The position numbers and the translations under genes were made by a program. 64,000 bases of DNA from Elgaria multicarinata webbii (lineage: Eukaryota > Chordata > Lepidosauria > Squamata > Anguidae): contig NC_086180.1 in NCBI RefSeq assembly GCF_023053635.1, positions 31,672,947-31,736,946 of the forward strand, given 5' to 3'. The notes under the pieces were generated by a model. The model was not told the DNA's origin. It saw only the letters and a list, made by a program, of their open reading frames with translations, and did no database searches. Shown in pieces: positions 1-14,400 of the stretch; the first letter of the stretch is position 1, and each line of letters begins with the position of its first letter.

Positions 1-1039
1 TTAAGGTAACAGAGGTTATTGGTATAAGATATGGTCTGCCTTTAAATAGTTTTGCATCATAGTTCTCTAGTCCTCTGCTCAAGAAATAAAGTTTTCCAAA
101 TATTTATACACTCTCAAGTATTACTTCAAGGCCTTAATGAGATAAGTTAGTTTCCTCTAGAAACCTGTATATATTAACTTCAAGTACTGGGAGGGTGAGC
201 AGCCTCCAGTTAAACTCCAGAAACCTTTTTCTTGAGCTGTGTTGATTATTGGAACTCCTACTGTAGATTTGCTAGGCTTGTGTGTGTGCCTGGAGGCAGG
301 AGAGAAAGGAAGACTTCCTTTTTAGTATGTAGAGAGTGACCTTTTTGAGTTATTACAGATGGTTACCACTTGGATTTCAGCATCTGACTCAGCTTGCTAT
401 TGTCCTGGACAAAAATAAAATAAAATCCACTCAGCAGAAAAGTAAAACACCTGCAGGTCCACTGGCTGCTGTAGTAAGGGTAAAGCAGCCATAGCTGTAT
501 CAAATATCTATCCTGAGCTACTTAAGGCTGAAAAAAGCACTGGGCAACAAAATCAACAATATTGGCCAGTAAAAATAATGGGCTTCATATCTAAATATAT
601 GAGAGTGATTCATAAACTAAATTGGTTTTGCTGATGTATACAATAGCCTGCCAGTGCTGTAAGATTATAAATGCTTTGAGTCTGCTGAAGAGGTGGCTGC
701 CATATATGTAGAGTGGGATCAAGGGAGTCCCTTCACCTGTGGAATGCACTTCTGTCCATTTAAAAAGATATCCCAACTTCTACTGATTCTCCTTCTCTAG
801 CTGCAACCTTTTCATTCCAAATCCCTCACCCTTAGGAGCAGTTTTTACAGGGTAAGAAGGAGTTATAGCAGGAAGGGAGAGAAACATGGGCAAGTCCTAT
901 TGCAGGAATGGAACACTGTTCGTAATTCTCTTGCTCCGTGCCACAGCCACTCAGCCCTTTCCAAGCATATCCGAACTAAGATTTTAGGGGCTATATTAAG
1001 GGTAATTCCTAGCTGTGCTTCTTTTCTTTTCTACCCTGT

Positions 1040-1300
1040 ACTAAAACTTTAGAAATTTTGTTCTTCGTGGTGTCTTTGCATCAGACGTATAAGTTCTGTG
1101 CCTGCGCGGCGCCTCAATTCGGGAAATCTTCTATAACTGGGGAAGTTTTTGGTGGGAAACTTTCCCCCGCCATTCCACTATGCACGCTCAAATAGGTTCT
1201 CGCCTGTTCCCTCAGATCTTCATCAACCACCATTGTGGCAGCTCTCGATAGAAGGGATCTCTTCCTTTTTCTGAAAATGCTGAGGCTATTTCCTACTTTT
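1040..1300 (+). repeat. Unassigned interspersed repeat, copy 1
   Basis: Shares recognisable blocks with 6425-6690 in the same orientation (TTCTTCG.GGT..TTTG.GCATCA, a CGGAGATTTCTATA-like block, TCCCGCC). The pair is diverged and more GC-rich than the surrounding intron. I do not recognise the family. Confidence 0.5.
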
Positions 1301-1620
1301 TTTCTTTCTGTTTATTCTGGGTTTGCTTTTCTGTTGTTGTTTTCTTTCTTTGACTTTTGGCGTCTTTATTCCCTGTGAAGTCTGAACAGTGGCTATGAAT
1401 TACAATTTATGGTTGATATTTGTAACAAATATTCTAAAACCTGAGCTTTTTTATTATTACAAATTTTGGCTGATGATGGAAGTAGAAAAGGAAACCATTT
1501 TCATGCATATAGCTTTTGTATTTTTATATTGTTGCATTTTTATTATGCAACTCCTTAGGGTTGATAAAATTTAAAACAAAATAAATGAATCTCTCCCCAT
1601 ACGTCAAAAACTTTACATCA

Positions 1621-1623
<3 letters not shown>

Positions 1624-1666
<43 letters not shown>

Positions 1667-2225
1667 TTTATATAGCACCATCAATGTACATGGTGCTGTA
1701 CAGAGTAAAACAGTCAATAGCAAGACCCTGCCGCATAGGCTTACATTCTAATAAAATCATAATAAAACAATAAGGAGGGGAAGAGAATGCAAACAGGCAC
1801 AGGGTAGGGTAAACAGGCACTGGGTAGGGTAAAACTAACAGTATAAAGTCAGAACAAAATCAAGTTTTAAAAGCTTTAGGAAAAAGAAAAGTTTTTAGCT
1901 GAGCTTTAAAAGCTGCGGTTGAACTTGTAGTTCTCAAATGTTCTGGAAGAGCGTTCCAGGCATAAGGGGCAGCAGAAGAAAATGGACGAAGCCGAGGAAG
2001 GGAAGTAGAGACCCTTGGGCAGGCGAGAAACATGGCGTCAGAAGAGCGAAGAGCACGAGCGGGGCAATAGTGTGAGATGAGAGAGGAGAGATAGGAAGGA
2101 GCTAGACAGTGAAAAGCTTTGTAGGTCAACAGGAGAAGTTTATATTGGATTCTGAAGTGAATTGGAAGCCAATGAAGAGATTTCAGAAGTGGAGTTACAT
2201 GGTCAGAGCGGCGAGCCAAGAAGAT
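1624..2225 (-). mobile_element. L2-clade LINE, 5'-truncated copy A
   Basis: The LINE's 3' end is at left: an ATT/ATTT microsatellite tail (1624-1672), then the unit containing TACATGGTGCTGTACAGAG, then about 360 bases of ORF2 C terminus, open for at least 119 codons on the minus strand (ending [20 protein letters not shown]...FPKAFKT). It is truncated at about 2225. Nearly the same protein is encoded by copies B and C. Confidence 0.88.
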
Positions 2226-2328
2226 TTGTAATCTTGTAGGAAGAGGGAGGTTTACTAATTCACTTCAATAATTACTCCTTCCATACCTCTCCAGCTTGTG
2301 ATTGCCCTTCTAAAATGGTAAATACTGG

Positions 2329-2545
2329 GCCTGTTCACATGTAACGCTAAGCCACCATGGTTAGTGTTGGGAACTAAACCACTGTGGTTTAGCATGTGGG
2401 TGGAGAGAAAAACCCGACAACAATGGCTAATTAACCATCTGGGTAACTACCCCTCTGCAGTGGGGTTAAGGGCCCCCAGTGTGGCTTACCGTGTCGTGTG
2501 TCAGGGTCCCCATAGTTTAAAGCGGCTGTTCTGTGTGGAAACAGA
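2329..2545. mobile_element. hAT-like MITE fragment (TGGTT/AACCA type)
   Basis: Contains short inverted blocks of the AACCATGGTT kind around 2350-2395 and a TGTCGTGTGTCAGG block that recurs near 22570-22675. Boundaries and target duplications are unclear. Confidence 0.35.
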
Positions 2546-3627
2546 TGGCCTGATGAATGTTCCTATTTAAACAGAAGTAATATGATTTAGCACCGTCCTT
2601 TGTGAGCTCATGGCAGTACTTCGTTTGACCTAAGCTGCAGCACAGATACATGTGGTATGACTGTTCAGCAGAGTGCAGAATGCACTGGTCTCATGAATGC
2701 TAAAACATATCACACCTGTGCAAATCCCAAGTGACTACCCCCCCCCCCCACTATTGTTACTTAATGTAAGTTAATCGGGTTTATGCTCCTGTTCCATAAA
2801 ATGATCTTAGGAAAGTGGTTTTAATTTAGGAAAGCATTTCACATAGTTCTGGCTAAACTGAAGATTAGTTTTGTTGGGGCATTTGCTTCATTAAAGTGCT
2901 CAGTTGCCATAACAGCATGAAGTAATTCTGGGATGGAGGAAAGCTATGACTGACATATTTGAATGTTTTTTACTGTAACAGCTGAAAACAGCTTTTTGCA
3001 TAGTGGCTGCTTTGCTTTTGATTGTTAATTTATTCCTTATCTCCGGTCAGCATTACCAGCTTAATCCTGTGCCTGTTCTTGCTTTTACTTCCAAAAGAAA
3101 TAAAAGAATCCATTTACTACTAGTTAAATGTCATTCCTGACTGTTCAAGCTTTACTATCTTGTTTCATTTTTATGTGCACACAAATATAAAGCCACAGAA
3201 ATAATGTGTTCCTGTTATATTACACTTTAAAATTTAACAAATCTTTAAAATCTTTAGCTAGCACTTATTTGCATTACAAAATATACGTTAACTAATCTTA
3301 ATCTTTACGAGATCATGTTTAGAATAATACATTCTTATTTATATTAACATATCCCTTTTATAAAACCCATGAGAATTATAGATTTTTTGTGAAAGGAATC
3401 TTTTCTGGGGTTGAATTAGCATAGCAAAATCAGGAAGCTTGTTGTTGAACTTATTTTGAATGATCACAGTGGCTTATTTGTGATAAGTTATCCCTTTGAA
3501 AATATTAATGGTATGGTGCAGGACCCTGTGTCAATACTGTTGGATCTGTCCAACAGCAGTGGTACATTCTGACCTCTGCTTGTATACCATCCAACAACTC
3601 TTGGATGAAAAAGCCAATCTTGAGTAC

Positions 3628-3950
3628 AATTCTTCACACAGCTCTTAGTCAAACTATGGAATTCATAACCATACAATGTAGTGATGGCCACCAATTTGGA
3701 TGGCTTTCAAAGGGGATTAAACAAATTCCTGGGGGAGAAGGCTATTAATAGCTACTGGCCCTGATGCTACCTCTAGTAATCAGAGGCAGTAGGCCTGTGT
3801 AGACCAGTTGCTGGGGAATATGGGCTTGAGGGTGCTGTTGTAATGTCCTGCTTGTGGGTCTCTTATTGACAGCTGGTTGGCCACTGTGTTAACAATATGC
3901 TGGACTAAATGGACCCTTAGTCTGATCCAGCATGGCTCTTACATTCTTAA
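3628..3950 (+). mobile_element. CR1-like LINE 3' region
   Basis: Noncoding 3' region of a common reptile CR1-like LINE: GATGGCCACCAATTTGGATG, then TTGCTGGGGAA, GTCCTGCTTGTGGG, TGGTTGGCCACTGTG, CTGGACTAAATGGACC, TCTGATCCAGCATGGC, ending near ATTCTTA. Other copies in this window show the same order of blocks. The CR1 assignment rests on form (GACTAGATGG-type end) rather than on a database match. Confidence 0.7.
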
Positions 3951-4825
3951 TTATTATTTACTAGTTGGTTACTTGCAAACTTAGTTCGCAGGGGTAAACC
4001 AATTCTGATGAAAGGTTGAACTTAACTAACTGTGTTTATTGAAACATTCAAAGTGTTTCATCTCTTATCTTTACAAAACTTTCTTAAATTACATGTTCTT
4101 GGTGTAAACTCCAGGGTGACCATTATAGCGTCCTTGTTCTGGTCCACTGACAACTTGAATCTTGAGGGTTGCTAATGAGCGTATACGACTCATGGCAACT
4201 TAGAGTAGGTTTAGGAAGATAGATAAATGCCAACTTGGTCCACAGTCCGTCTCTGAATTGTTTACAGGCCATATGTTACTGGCATATCATTGTATTTGTA
4301 TTTATAAAGGTGTACAGTGACTTTTTTGTATTAATCTTTTTTCCCAATTTGCAATTATGTTTGTTTAATTATGCTTGACATTTTTTTTTGATATTGACAA
4401 TAAAACTTTATAGTGCATTCTTATAGGAGATAGCTATTTTAAAAAAACAAAGGTTTATGGACATAAATAAACTCTGAATTATAGTGAAAACCATTGTTAT
4501 TCATGGAATTTGCATGTCAAGAGCTTTCCAGAGAAGTGTGTTTCATGAGAATCAGTCAATGGGAAGGCATTGAAAAAAGGATGGTCAATTAAATCCCGAC
4601 TTTGATACATAGATAGATGATTGTAGAATAACTGGACTCCAAACACATTCAGCAACATTTTCTATACCATACGCAGGATATGTGGGCGAGGACAGAAGGA
4701 AAATCAAACCATGCATCAAAATGTTTTGTCCATGTGTGCACATTAAAGTTGTGTTGCATCTGCCTCCTTGTCCAAAGATTCAACTTCTGGTGCCCCAAAA
4801 TTTCCCTAAAAGGCAGTACGTAGCC

Positions 4826-4936
4826 CAGGGGTAAGGAACCTGTGTCTCCAGGTTTTCGATGACTCCAATTTCCATCAGTCCTGACCATTGAACATGCTAG
4901 CTGGGGCTGATGGGAGTTGGAGTCCAATTCTGACAT
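4826..4936. mobile_element. Fold-back hAT-type MITE, partial
   Basis: Matches the palindromic family with CCAGATGTTTTGGACTACAA near one end and its complement near the other; here the centre GCTAGCTGGGGCTGATGGGA is clear and the ends are worn. It abuts the tail of L2 copy B. Confidence 0.6.
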
Positions 4937-4940
4937 AGTG

Positions 4941-4941
<1 letters not shown>

Positions 4942-4988
<47 letters not shown>

Positions 4989-6010
4989 TATAGCACCATC
5001 AGTGTACATGGTGCTGTACAGATTATACACAGTAAATAGCAAGACCCTGCCGCATAGGCTTACAATCTAATAAAGTTGTAGTAAACAATAAGGAGGGAAA
5101 GAGAATGCAAACAGGCACAGGGAAGTGTAAACAGGCACCGGGTAGGGTGAAGCTAACAGTATAGAGTCAGAACAAACTCAATATTTAAAAGCTATAGGGA
5201 AAAGAAAAGTTTTTAGCTGAGTTTTAAAAGCTGTGATTGAGTTGGTAGTTCTCAAGTGTTCTGGAAGAGCGTTCCAGGCGTAAGGGGCAGCAGAAGAAAA
5301 AGGACGAAGCCGAGTAAGGGAAGTGGAGGTCCTTGGGCAGGCGAGAAGCATGGCATCAGAGGAGCGGAGAGCACGAGCGGGGGAATAGTGTGAGATGAGA
5401 GAAGAGAGATAGGCAGGAGCTAGACCGTGAAAAGCTTTGAAGGTCAACAGGAGAAGTTTATATTGGATTCTGGAGTGAATTGGGAGCCAATGAAGAGATT
5501 TCAGAAGTGGAGTGACATGGTCAGAGCGGCGGGCCAAGAAGATGATCTTAGCGGCAGAGTGGTGGACAGAGACCAGCGGACTGATGTGAGACGAAGGAAG
5601 GCCAGAGAAAAGAAGGTTGCAGTAGTCCAACCGAGAGATAACCAGTGCGTGAACGAGAGTCTTGGCAGATGAGACAGACAAAAATGGTCGAATCCTGGCA
5701 ATATTATACAGGAAGAAACGACAGGATTTAGCTACTGCCTCGATATGAGGAATAAAGGAGAGCGAGGAATCAAATATAAAGCCAAGACTACGAGCTTCCT
5801 TGACCGGAGAGAGTGTGACATCGTTGACAGTAAGAGAGAATGAGAGGTGAGGAGAAGGTTTAGGAGGAAAAACAAGCAGTTCAGTTTTTGCCATATTAAG
5901 TTTCAAACGACGATGAAGCAGCCAGGCTGAGATATCTGAAAGACATGCCGAGATACGATCGTGAACATCAGGAGAGAGTTCCGGAGATGAGAGATATAAT
6001 TGTGTATCAT
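4942..6010 (-). mobile_element. L2-clade LINE, 5'-truncated copy B
   Basis: ATT/ATTT tail at 4942-4990, then the same 3' unit as copy A and an ORF2 C-terminal part open for 242 codons (minus strand 5178-5906, starting [20 protein letters not shown]). Homology to copy C ends near 6010. It keeps a VHHSAAK segment where copy C has only SAAK, so the two insertions are independent. Confidence 0.9.
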
Positions 6011-6424
6011 TGTGTATAATTGTGAACTACCAGGAAAAATAGGGACTGTTTCTGATAAATGAGGTTGGTTTTAGAGTACGTGATTTGGCTGGTCCGCCAA
6101 GTAAGGTCCCCAGCTTGTTGAACATCTGTTGTGCTGCTAAAGTGCTACATACTGCAGATCTCAAGGGGGCCATTGTGTCAGCATGAAGCTGATTTTTCAA
6201 ACCATATATCACAAATATGCCAGTGCAGACTGTGGAATGCTTGAGTCTCCCTCTTAATACTACAGATGTCTGGAGAGAAATTTACCAAGCTCATGATTGG
6301 GTCCAAAGAGCGCTGAAAGGATTTTATCTGAACACTTGTGGCTGCTTTCTTTCCTTCTTGGTAAACCTTCTATTTTAAGGAGCTGCACAAAAGCCACAAA
6401 ACAAGTTGCTGTTTTTTCTGAAAC

Positions 6425-6690
6425 AGGAGTTTTTTCTTCGCGGTCTTTGTGCATCACACATATATGCTTTGAGCCTGCATGGAGCTCACTTCGGAGATTT
6501 CTATAGCTGAGGAAAATGTTTTGGCGGTATCCATCTCCCACCATCTAGTGCACATATCCCAGCAGGTTTCCCGCCCAACTTCTCTTTCGACTGCCTTTCT
6601 GGATGGATGCTGTACAGGGAACTTTGTTCTCTCAGGAGAAAATGTTTCTTTTTGCTGAGGATTTTTTCCCTTTTCCACTGTCGTAGTTAT
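6425..6690 (+). repeat. Unassigned interspersed repeat, copy 2
   Basis: Second member of the pair described at 1040-1300. It begins around TTTTTTCTTCGCGGTC and ends after the TTGCTGAGG block. It could be an old LTR or 5' LINE fragment; no coding capacity is seen. Confidence 0.5.
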
Positions 6691-7946
6691 TTTGCTTCAC
6701 CATGTTTAGCTGTCTCCAATCATCGGGATGCTCATGTAGCATTAAGGCCCCATTTAGAAAATGCATACAATTCAGCAGTATCTGTTGACACCCAAACAGG
6801 CTGAGGGGCTGAATTAAAATATTATCTCAGGGCGAATTATGTATGAACACTGCTCTCTGTCTGCCAGTGCTGGGATAGCTTTCAGTACATTATTATAATT
6901 GGAAATGCAGCACTTATCAAACCTAGTAAACTAGAAATTGAAAGAATTAATTGCTGATGATATTTACATTTTCTCTTAATTGTTTGGTTCTCATGTTTGG
7001 CCTGTTTACAACTCAAAAGAACAAATGCAAATGGAATGACTCTTCCTATTATATGTCTAATTGAAGCATCAATATAGAAATTGTGTTTTGACTGTAACGC
7101 TAGACTTGGTACATCCCTTCTCTTCAGAAATGTTGCTTTATGATGGATGTTTAATCATATAATTTACAAGCCCAGCCTTGGTGCTGACAGTATTGACCTG
7201 CTGACTAAAATATTGATGAGTAGCTTTTTACTGAGCTTTGCTTGTCTTTAATGGGAGCATTAGCAAAATCATGTGTGTTGTGCTTCATCTTAAAAGAATG
7301 TTTACATTACCTATCTCCATTAAAGCCTGTCCATAGAAGCTTTATGCAAGATTTTTTTTAAAAAAAAAACAGATTATGAAAAAGAATTAAATACCCAGCA
7401 CTGCAGCTATTATTCAGTAGTATGAAGGAGTAAATGAAGAAAGGTGATTTCATCTCCATTCTCCCAGCCCATGGACCATGTCACACAGTTAGGCAATTTG
7501 AGGTGCGAAACATGGTGTTATGACCATAGTTTCTTATGATAAAAAGGTGAAAGAAGCAAAGTGGTGAAAAAAAGTAATGCTCCACATTAAATCCTATATA
7601 TCTGTATAAATTACAAGTTACTTTATGCATGATTAAGTAACGATAGAAACGGACTTGGGAAAAAGATGTTTTTAATACATCTTACGAATTGTAAAGAATG
7701 CACAAACTGTAACACATCACTTTGATTTTATTTTCCAAGGTGCATAGCAAAACCAAATGAGTGCCTAGCCCATAACAAAAGATAATTGCTAGTTTGTTGT
7801 GACAGAAGGAATCGCAATAAAGCATTACATCTCAAAATGGTGAAAAAAGACCACAATTTCTGCACATGAGGCTGCTTTTTAAGTAGTAGCACTGACATAT
7901 TATGCATTAGTTGATCCAAACTGTTCATCTATATTTTCTCTTCTGA

Positions 7947-8198
<252 letters not shown>

Positions 8199-8449
8199 AG
8201 TACAGTGGATGGTAGATGAATGATTATGTCATATCTTGGTGGATTTACATACCTAGCCAAAAGAACAGTACATTATAAGCTGCTATGCTGAACATTATAT
8301 GGCCATTAAAGTTATGCACTTTCAAACTGCCATTATCTTTGTAATTTAAATGAAGAAAAAACACCTTTAATACATCATGAATAGATGAGTAAAAGTGCAT
8401 CTTAGATACATCACAAGAACAGTGGAACTTAATGTTTTGAATTAATAAA
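8199..8449 (+). other. FAM241A: FAM241A 3' UTR with candidate polyadenylation signals
   Basis: AT-rich sequence follows the stop codon. An ATTAAA lies at 8305-8310 and an AATAAA at 8444-8449. Further AATAAA signals occur at 9035-9040 and 11136-11141, so the 3' UTR could extend to 11.1 kb. Which site is used cannot be read from the sequence. Confidence 0.5.
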
Positions 8450-11400
8450 GGCTACAGAATCAATGTAGTTCCTGTGGACACGTTCACTGAGCTCTTTGAA
8501 ATTTGAAAACAAGCTCATCAAAATTAGGTGCAGTGATTTTCTATTTGCCCTATGACTACTTTCAAGTAATACCTTTTGTATTAGGAATTGAACCTTAAAA
8601 GGCCAATTTGTATAAGCTTTTATTCTGCATGATTTTATATCATCCTGTTCTTCAACATTGTGTATGTACATATACAGCCTTGGCAAGCAAGACTGCTTCT
8701 TTATGACTAATGCCATTAATGCATATAAGAAAAAATATCATTTTGAACATTGCAGATAAGAGGCTAATACCTATGCATTTTTTCTTCCATATCATGTTTT
8801 CCTTGCCCCTCTTCATACCGCTACAGAAGTATAATGGTTCCTGTAAACAAAGTAGACGTTTTTTTCCTTTTTTTGTTTTTGACTTCCCAACTTACCCCAT
8901 CCTAACTGATATTTTTTAAATGCACAAGCACAACAGACCTAGATACAAGACAAGCCACACAAACCAGTAATTGTGATCTTCCATGTTTCCTTTTTAGTCA
9001 TGGAAATGAAAGTTCACTTTTAGGGAGTTCTAAAAATAAATTTCCCTAGGTTTGAACTCTTGAACCCATCCTGAGATTGGCCCAAATTTCTCCAGAGTCT
9101 GAATCTGACTTGTGGTAACTCAAAATGTTCTTGCTGCCACTATGTACCAAAGGGCTCATTGGAAGTCTTCATTAGGCCCTAGATTATTCTGCAAGCATTC
9201 ACTCCAGTGTCCAAGATCATCAAGGATCATGGGAAATGTAGCTACTATAGCACTTGGCTGGTACAAAACAGTTCCATTTCCCAGGTCATGCTTCTTGTAG
9301 TGCAACTTATAATTCAGTATCTAGCACATTCCTCTAGTGCTTGCAGAACGTTCTTTGGTAAAGCTGGATGTGTGTCATATTTATATGGAATTATGTTGAT
9401 TTGCAAAATGAACATTTCTTTGAATGAGTGGTCTGAGGAAATACTAAAGAAAAGAAAAGCTCAGCCTTCGCGACTATAGAAATGTGCTTTCAGTGCAATT
9501 CAGTAGAGTCCTTTCACAAATGGAAAGAGCCCTTTCATTTACAGAAGGGTCTTTCATTAACTGGGCCCTTCAGCTAACAGAAGTAATGGTGAGAGACAAA
9601 TATTACCAATTCCTCTTTCTCCCCATGCCACACCCCATGCTGTTCTGTAGGGTTCTCCAAACTTCTGGACCAGATTTGTAGGGGAATTGGGGGAAATCCA
9701 CCCTTCTGTTAATGAAGGCCTCCACTGGATCAAAATCCCTTCCGTAACCAGAAAGTCACCTTTGGAATAATTACCCAATGTAATTATTTATACAGCTTTC
9801 ATTGTATTCATACTGTATATCACTGATTTCTGCCTGTACCAAGGGTGTAATAAGTAGACTATTTTTAAAAGTGGTTTTGGTTGTATTTTTTTATATGGTC
9901 AGGATTATTTTTTGACACTTTTAAGTGAATTTTTAACCTCTACTTTATTTACTAAATTAGTTGAGGCCATTAACATTAAAACAAGTGAACCACAACTTCC
10001 TTTTCCCTGTGCATTTGCATCATGAAAAAAAATATTGATTTTTTTTTAAAAGGAAAGTATTCAATCTTGCTTGTTTGTTTTGGTTGCAAACTTGTAGTAT
10101 CTAAAAATACCATCATTGTACTGGATGCCACCAAATCTAATCATTTTGCAAGATGAAGATGAATGCTTTGCATGATAGAGATGGAAGGTTTCAAAGATAA
10201 ATGTATCTCTGGTAGGTACTATTGCTCTCAGATGTGTATCTGAAGCTGTTCACTTACAGTATCTTTCCCATTCATTTCACGAGAGGAAGGCAAATCTGTA
10301 CCTACAAAGAGATGGATGCAGAGAGCTACATCTGTTGAAATTAACGAGGAAGATCCATACACACAGGAGCTCAGTGTGAGCATTGCAGCACAACTGGAGT
10401 CTGGGATTACAGTTGCCATTCTTCTGTCAATTTTGTATGGCTATGTATTATCATAGAATTCAAGCCCCAATTTAGAATTTGAAGAATGATTTGGCAGAAA
10501 TGGATGCTTTGAAAACACTTTGTTTTTAAAATGTATTGCTATTGATAGTCAGATTCAAAGTTCAGTGCTGCTCTGATAGAAGCACTGTAGAAATGATTGG
10601 AAGATATACAGGAAAGTAACAAAGTTGTTATTTAAATGTTTATTGTGAAGAGAATAATCCCTCACCCCAAATCTCTATGTTGTGTGTGTGTGTGGATATT
10701 TAAGGTCAGTCACCACTTGGACCATTAAAATCGGTATTAAAATTGTTTTGATCCACATTTTGGGATATTTTCATCTTACTTACTATTCAGCACTGTATAT
10801 GTGTATTGGAGTCAGGGGCAAAATCCTACCAATATATATAGTTGTTTGAATTATCCAGGAACACAGGGAACTGGGCAAGCTCCAAAGGACCATGCACTAT
10901 GTTTCATTTGTAGACTCTTCCTTTGTACTTTGCACCTTTCAGACCTGTGGTGCAGGTGGATGCAATCAGGCATATGTGTGAAAGCATTTTGTGGTCACAA
11001 ACATGAGTTTTTGGAACACAATACTAATAATAGACTGCTGGAATCTTACTTGCTTTGAAAAGCTGCAACACACAAATTCTTACCTTTAAATAGTTGTATA
11101 AAAGTGTACTCTGAGAATATTCAGTTATGTTTTCTAATAAAATATTCTCTCATTACACAAATTGTTCCTGCCTAATATTTTTCATGAGTTACCCTTATTA
11201 ACATGGAAATTTAGGGAGGCACAGCTATATTCTGAATTCCTTTTGAATTGAATGGAACCTGCAATAACTAGAAATCATTGTCACTAAACTAGGCAGACTT
11301 TCATCAGTACAGGAAAGAAAATTACTTGTAGCAAATTATAGTTTAGAATATCAAACAACCTTGCTGATTTGGTGGTCTGATCTGAGTTCAAGGTTGCAGC

Positions 11401-14400
11401 TTTGCAGCCCTGTGGGTTATAAGGTAAAGCACGTCCAGTGGAAAAGACTGCAGACTGAAGATTTTAATTGAAAGAAATCAATTGATTTATTGATATTGAA
11501 TGCCTAAAACATTACCTTCATATGGAAAATATTATTAACCTGAAGATGGACATAGTAACATCGGTATTAAGAGAATATTATAAATGGTCAGAGAAGATCA
11601 TAAAGCAACAAAACAATATAAATGGTTTAAAAACAGCATAAGTATGGTGTGATTTCTGGTCTTTTATTGAGGTTTTCCCCTATTATCCTTTCACGCCTAG
11701 GATAATAAGCCTAAGGTGAGGGATGTCACTGCCAAATCAGCTGTATGCACTGACTTAGCTAACCTTTTACCCAGCCACAGTTAATGCCAAGTGGGTTGAA
11801 TTTATCACTGTTACTGTTATTTCTAATTTGGGGAAGTGGGTGCTGGCTGTTAAGTGTTCATGTATGAGGTAACCTAAATGAGGACCAAGCTGGCACATGG
11901 ATTTAACTCAGTAACATAAAATAAAACTATTATTTATAAGTTGTTTCAGTTTTATATATATTATTATTTACAAGATGTTGTTAATTAGACTAAGCCTGCC
12001 TCCCTATCCCTCTAGATCCTTCCCCATCTAAGACGCTGCTCTGCTAAATGTCAAATTCTAACTCTTCAACAAACTTGTCAAAAAAGAGAAATAAACCCTC
12101 CTGTGACATCACTCACTCACCCATCCCCTCCCACCAGGTAAAACTAAAACAGCCAATCACACACAAGCTCCATCCTGCTTGCAGTTAACCCTTTCCTGAA
12201 AAATTAAATTAAGCATTCATATTAATATAATTAAACAGGTTGGCATAACAAGCAGGTGATTTTGTCACATTTTGTTCTGAAATTTCAAGAATATTTCTTC
12301 TTTCTTACCCTAACATTTTGCTGTTTTCCACAAATTTGCTCCTGTCCATCTAGTTTTCAAAAAGCTTTTCTAAGTCCTAGACTTAGGTGGGGATCCAAGG
12401 GTATCAATTGGGCTGTTGGAGCAGCTTCCAGTGAAAATTAGCTGTCTACACTACAGGAGTCAGACACACACCCCAAAACTCAAGTGGATTTTAGGAGCAG
12501 CCTCTTTAATATATAATTAGAAGTTGCCATGGGTGGGGTGGGGTGAAAGAGAACTCTCATACTTGCACAAAATAGCACCTTTGGCACTTGAAAGTTGCCA
12601 CTGTGTCAAGAGTATGGCTTCGTTTTTAAGCTTTCAGAAGACTGATGTTCTTTCTGTGCATTGGGCTAACCATATGTGACCCTGCACCACCACGACCCAA
12701 GTTAATGAGCAAGAATGCTAGTTCCCCATGGCCATGTGAATCTGATTTTTCTCAACTCACAGATGGGCAATTTGTGGCCTTCCAGATGTTTTGACCTACA
12801 ATTCCCATCAGCCCTAGCCAACATTGCCAATGGCAAGGGATCATGGGAATTGTAGGCTAAATATTTGAAGGGCCACAAGTTGCTCACCCCTGCCTTAATG
12901 GGGTGAGCAACTTGTGCTAGCCCAGGTGTGCAAGAAGTCTTCATATACAGAGTGGTGTCAGCACCATATCTAAAGGTGCTTCAGTGGATGCCTTATCAAG
13001 ATGTTATGGCACCAAATGGTTGGTTGTGGTGGCTGGTAACTACTACATTCATTAGATTATAGCATGCTTACCTGACAGCAATCTCATTGTACTCAACCTG
13101 TATAAGACCAGACTCCAATATTTTTAAGCGTGGCCAAAGTCTATTTTACTTTCCTGTAAAAATTAATTTCCTTCTTCACTTCACCTCCCTATTCTTAATA
13201 TATATTTGTTTTTGGTTACTTTAATTATACAAAAATGTACCATTTGCCCAGGAGGTTGATGCTGAAGCAAACTGATCAAGTTTAGATATGGACTCTGTTT
13301 TCTTCTTATACACTTCAAAGTGCTCTGGGTTTGGAGTAGGCACTGCTACAGTTCTTTGATGAATGGAAGCAAAACTAGTAAAAGCCTGAAAGCAGCTTGC
13401 TTGCAGTTTAGCGTGGTGGACTGTGTACAGATGAGGACAAATTGGAGCTCATTCTCCTTGGTTATGAGTTGATCCTGAGGGTCCTTGCATAGGCCTTATA
13501 TAGGCCTTCTTTCCATCACCACCCTCTACCTATAAGCTAAATAATTTGCTAACGTATTTTACTTTAAAAATTTTACCATATAGGTTTGATCAGCATTTCA
13601 CTGAAAGAAAGTGAATCTGAAGTCCAGTCTTTGAAGAACGCACATCGTGGTTACAGAGAAGCATTTGCTCTGCTATCTTCCTCATAACATACATGTTAGA
13701 AACTGGTTTTCCAGCACTTTTACCTGTCACTTTGTGGATGCAAAAGAGTAAAATGCTTAGCTAGAGCTGATATCGGACAAGTGCCTGCTTTCCTTGGGCA
13801 TTTCATCCCCTTAAACCCAGGAGTGCTTGGGATCACACTATCTATTACAAGCCAGCTGTGCTCCACAAAACAGGCTCTGCGAGGCTCTGAAGAGTCAGCA
13901 TATTGTATAGCTATTACATTCTGTTGTTGGGCTGAACAGATTACATACCATTTTTCCACAACAGTAAATCTGTTAATGTTACACATAGCAGATTGATTTC
14001 TTATGTTAACAGGAACACCTTATGCAGCAGCATCCTAATTATGTTGCTATTGATATTTATTGGTTCCTGATTTCTAAGTAACAGCCAGGAAGAAACTCTG
14101 AGGCAAGTATGTATGTGTGTGTAAAATATGTTCGCTTTGTTGCACTCTCAATAAGGTACTTACACTTACAGATTCTTTTTTTACATAAATAGAAGTGAAT
14201 TAGCAGCTTTGTTCCAAGCATCTGGAATACTCAGCTGCTTTAGCTGATAAAAGTTTTTCGGCCATGCCTGAATAGTGACCCATTTATTATACAAATAAAT
14301 AAAATTTGCTGCTGAGTCTGAGAAAAGGAGATTCCTCTGTACACAATACATGTTCAGATTCAGCAGAATTTTCTACATTTGTCCTGATTTAGCCAGGAAA

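Noticed and set aside
1621-1675. CRISPR-like or satellite array
   Set aside because: It is a simple ATT/ATTT microsatellite forming the tail of an L2 insertion; no spacers are present.
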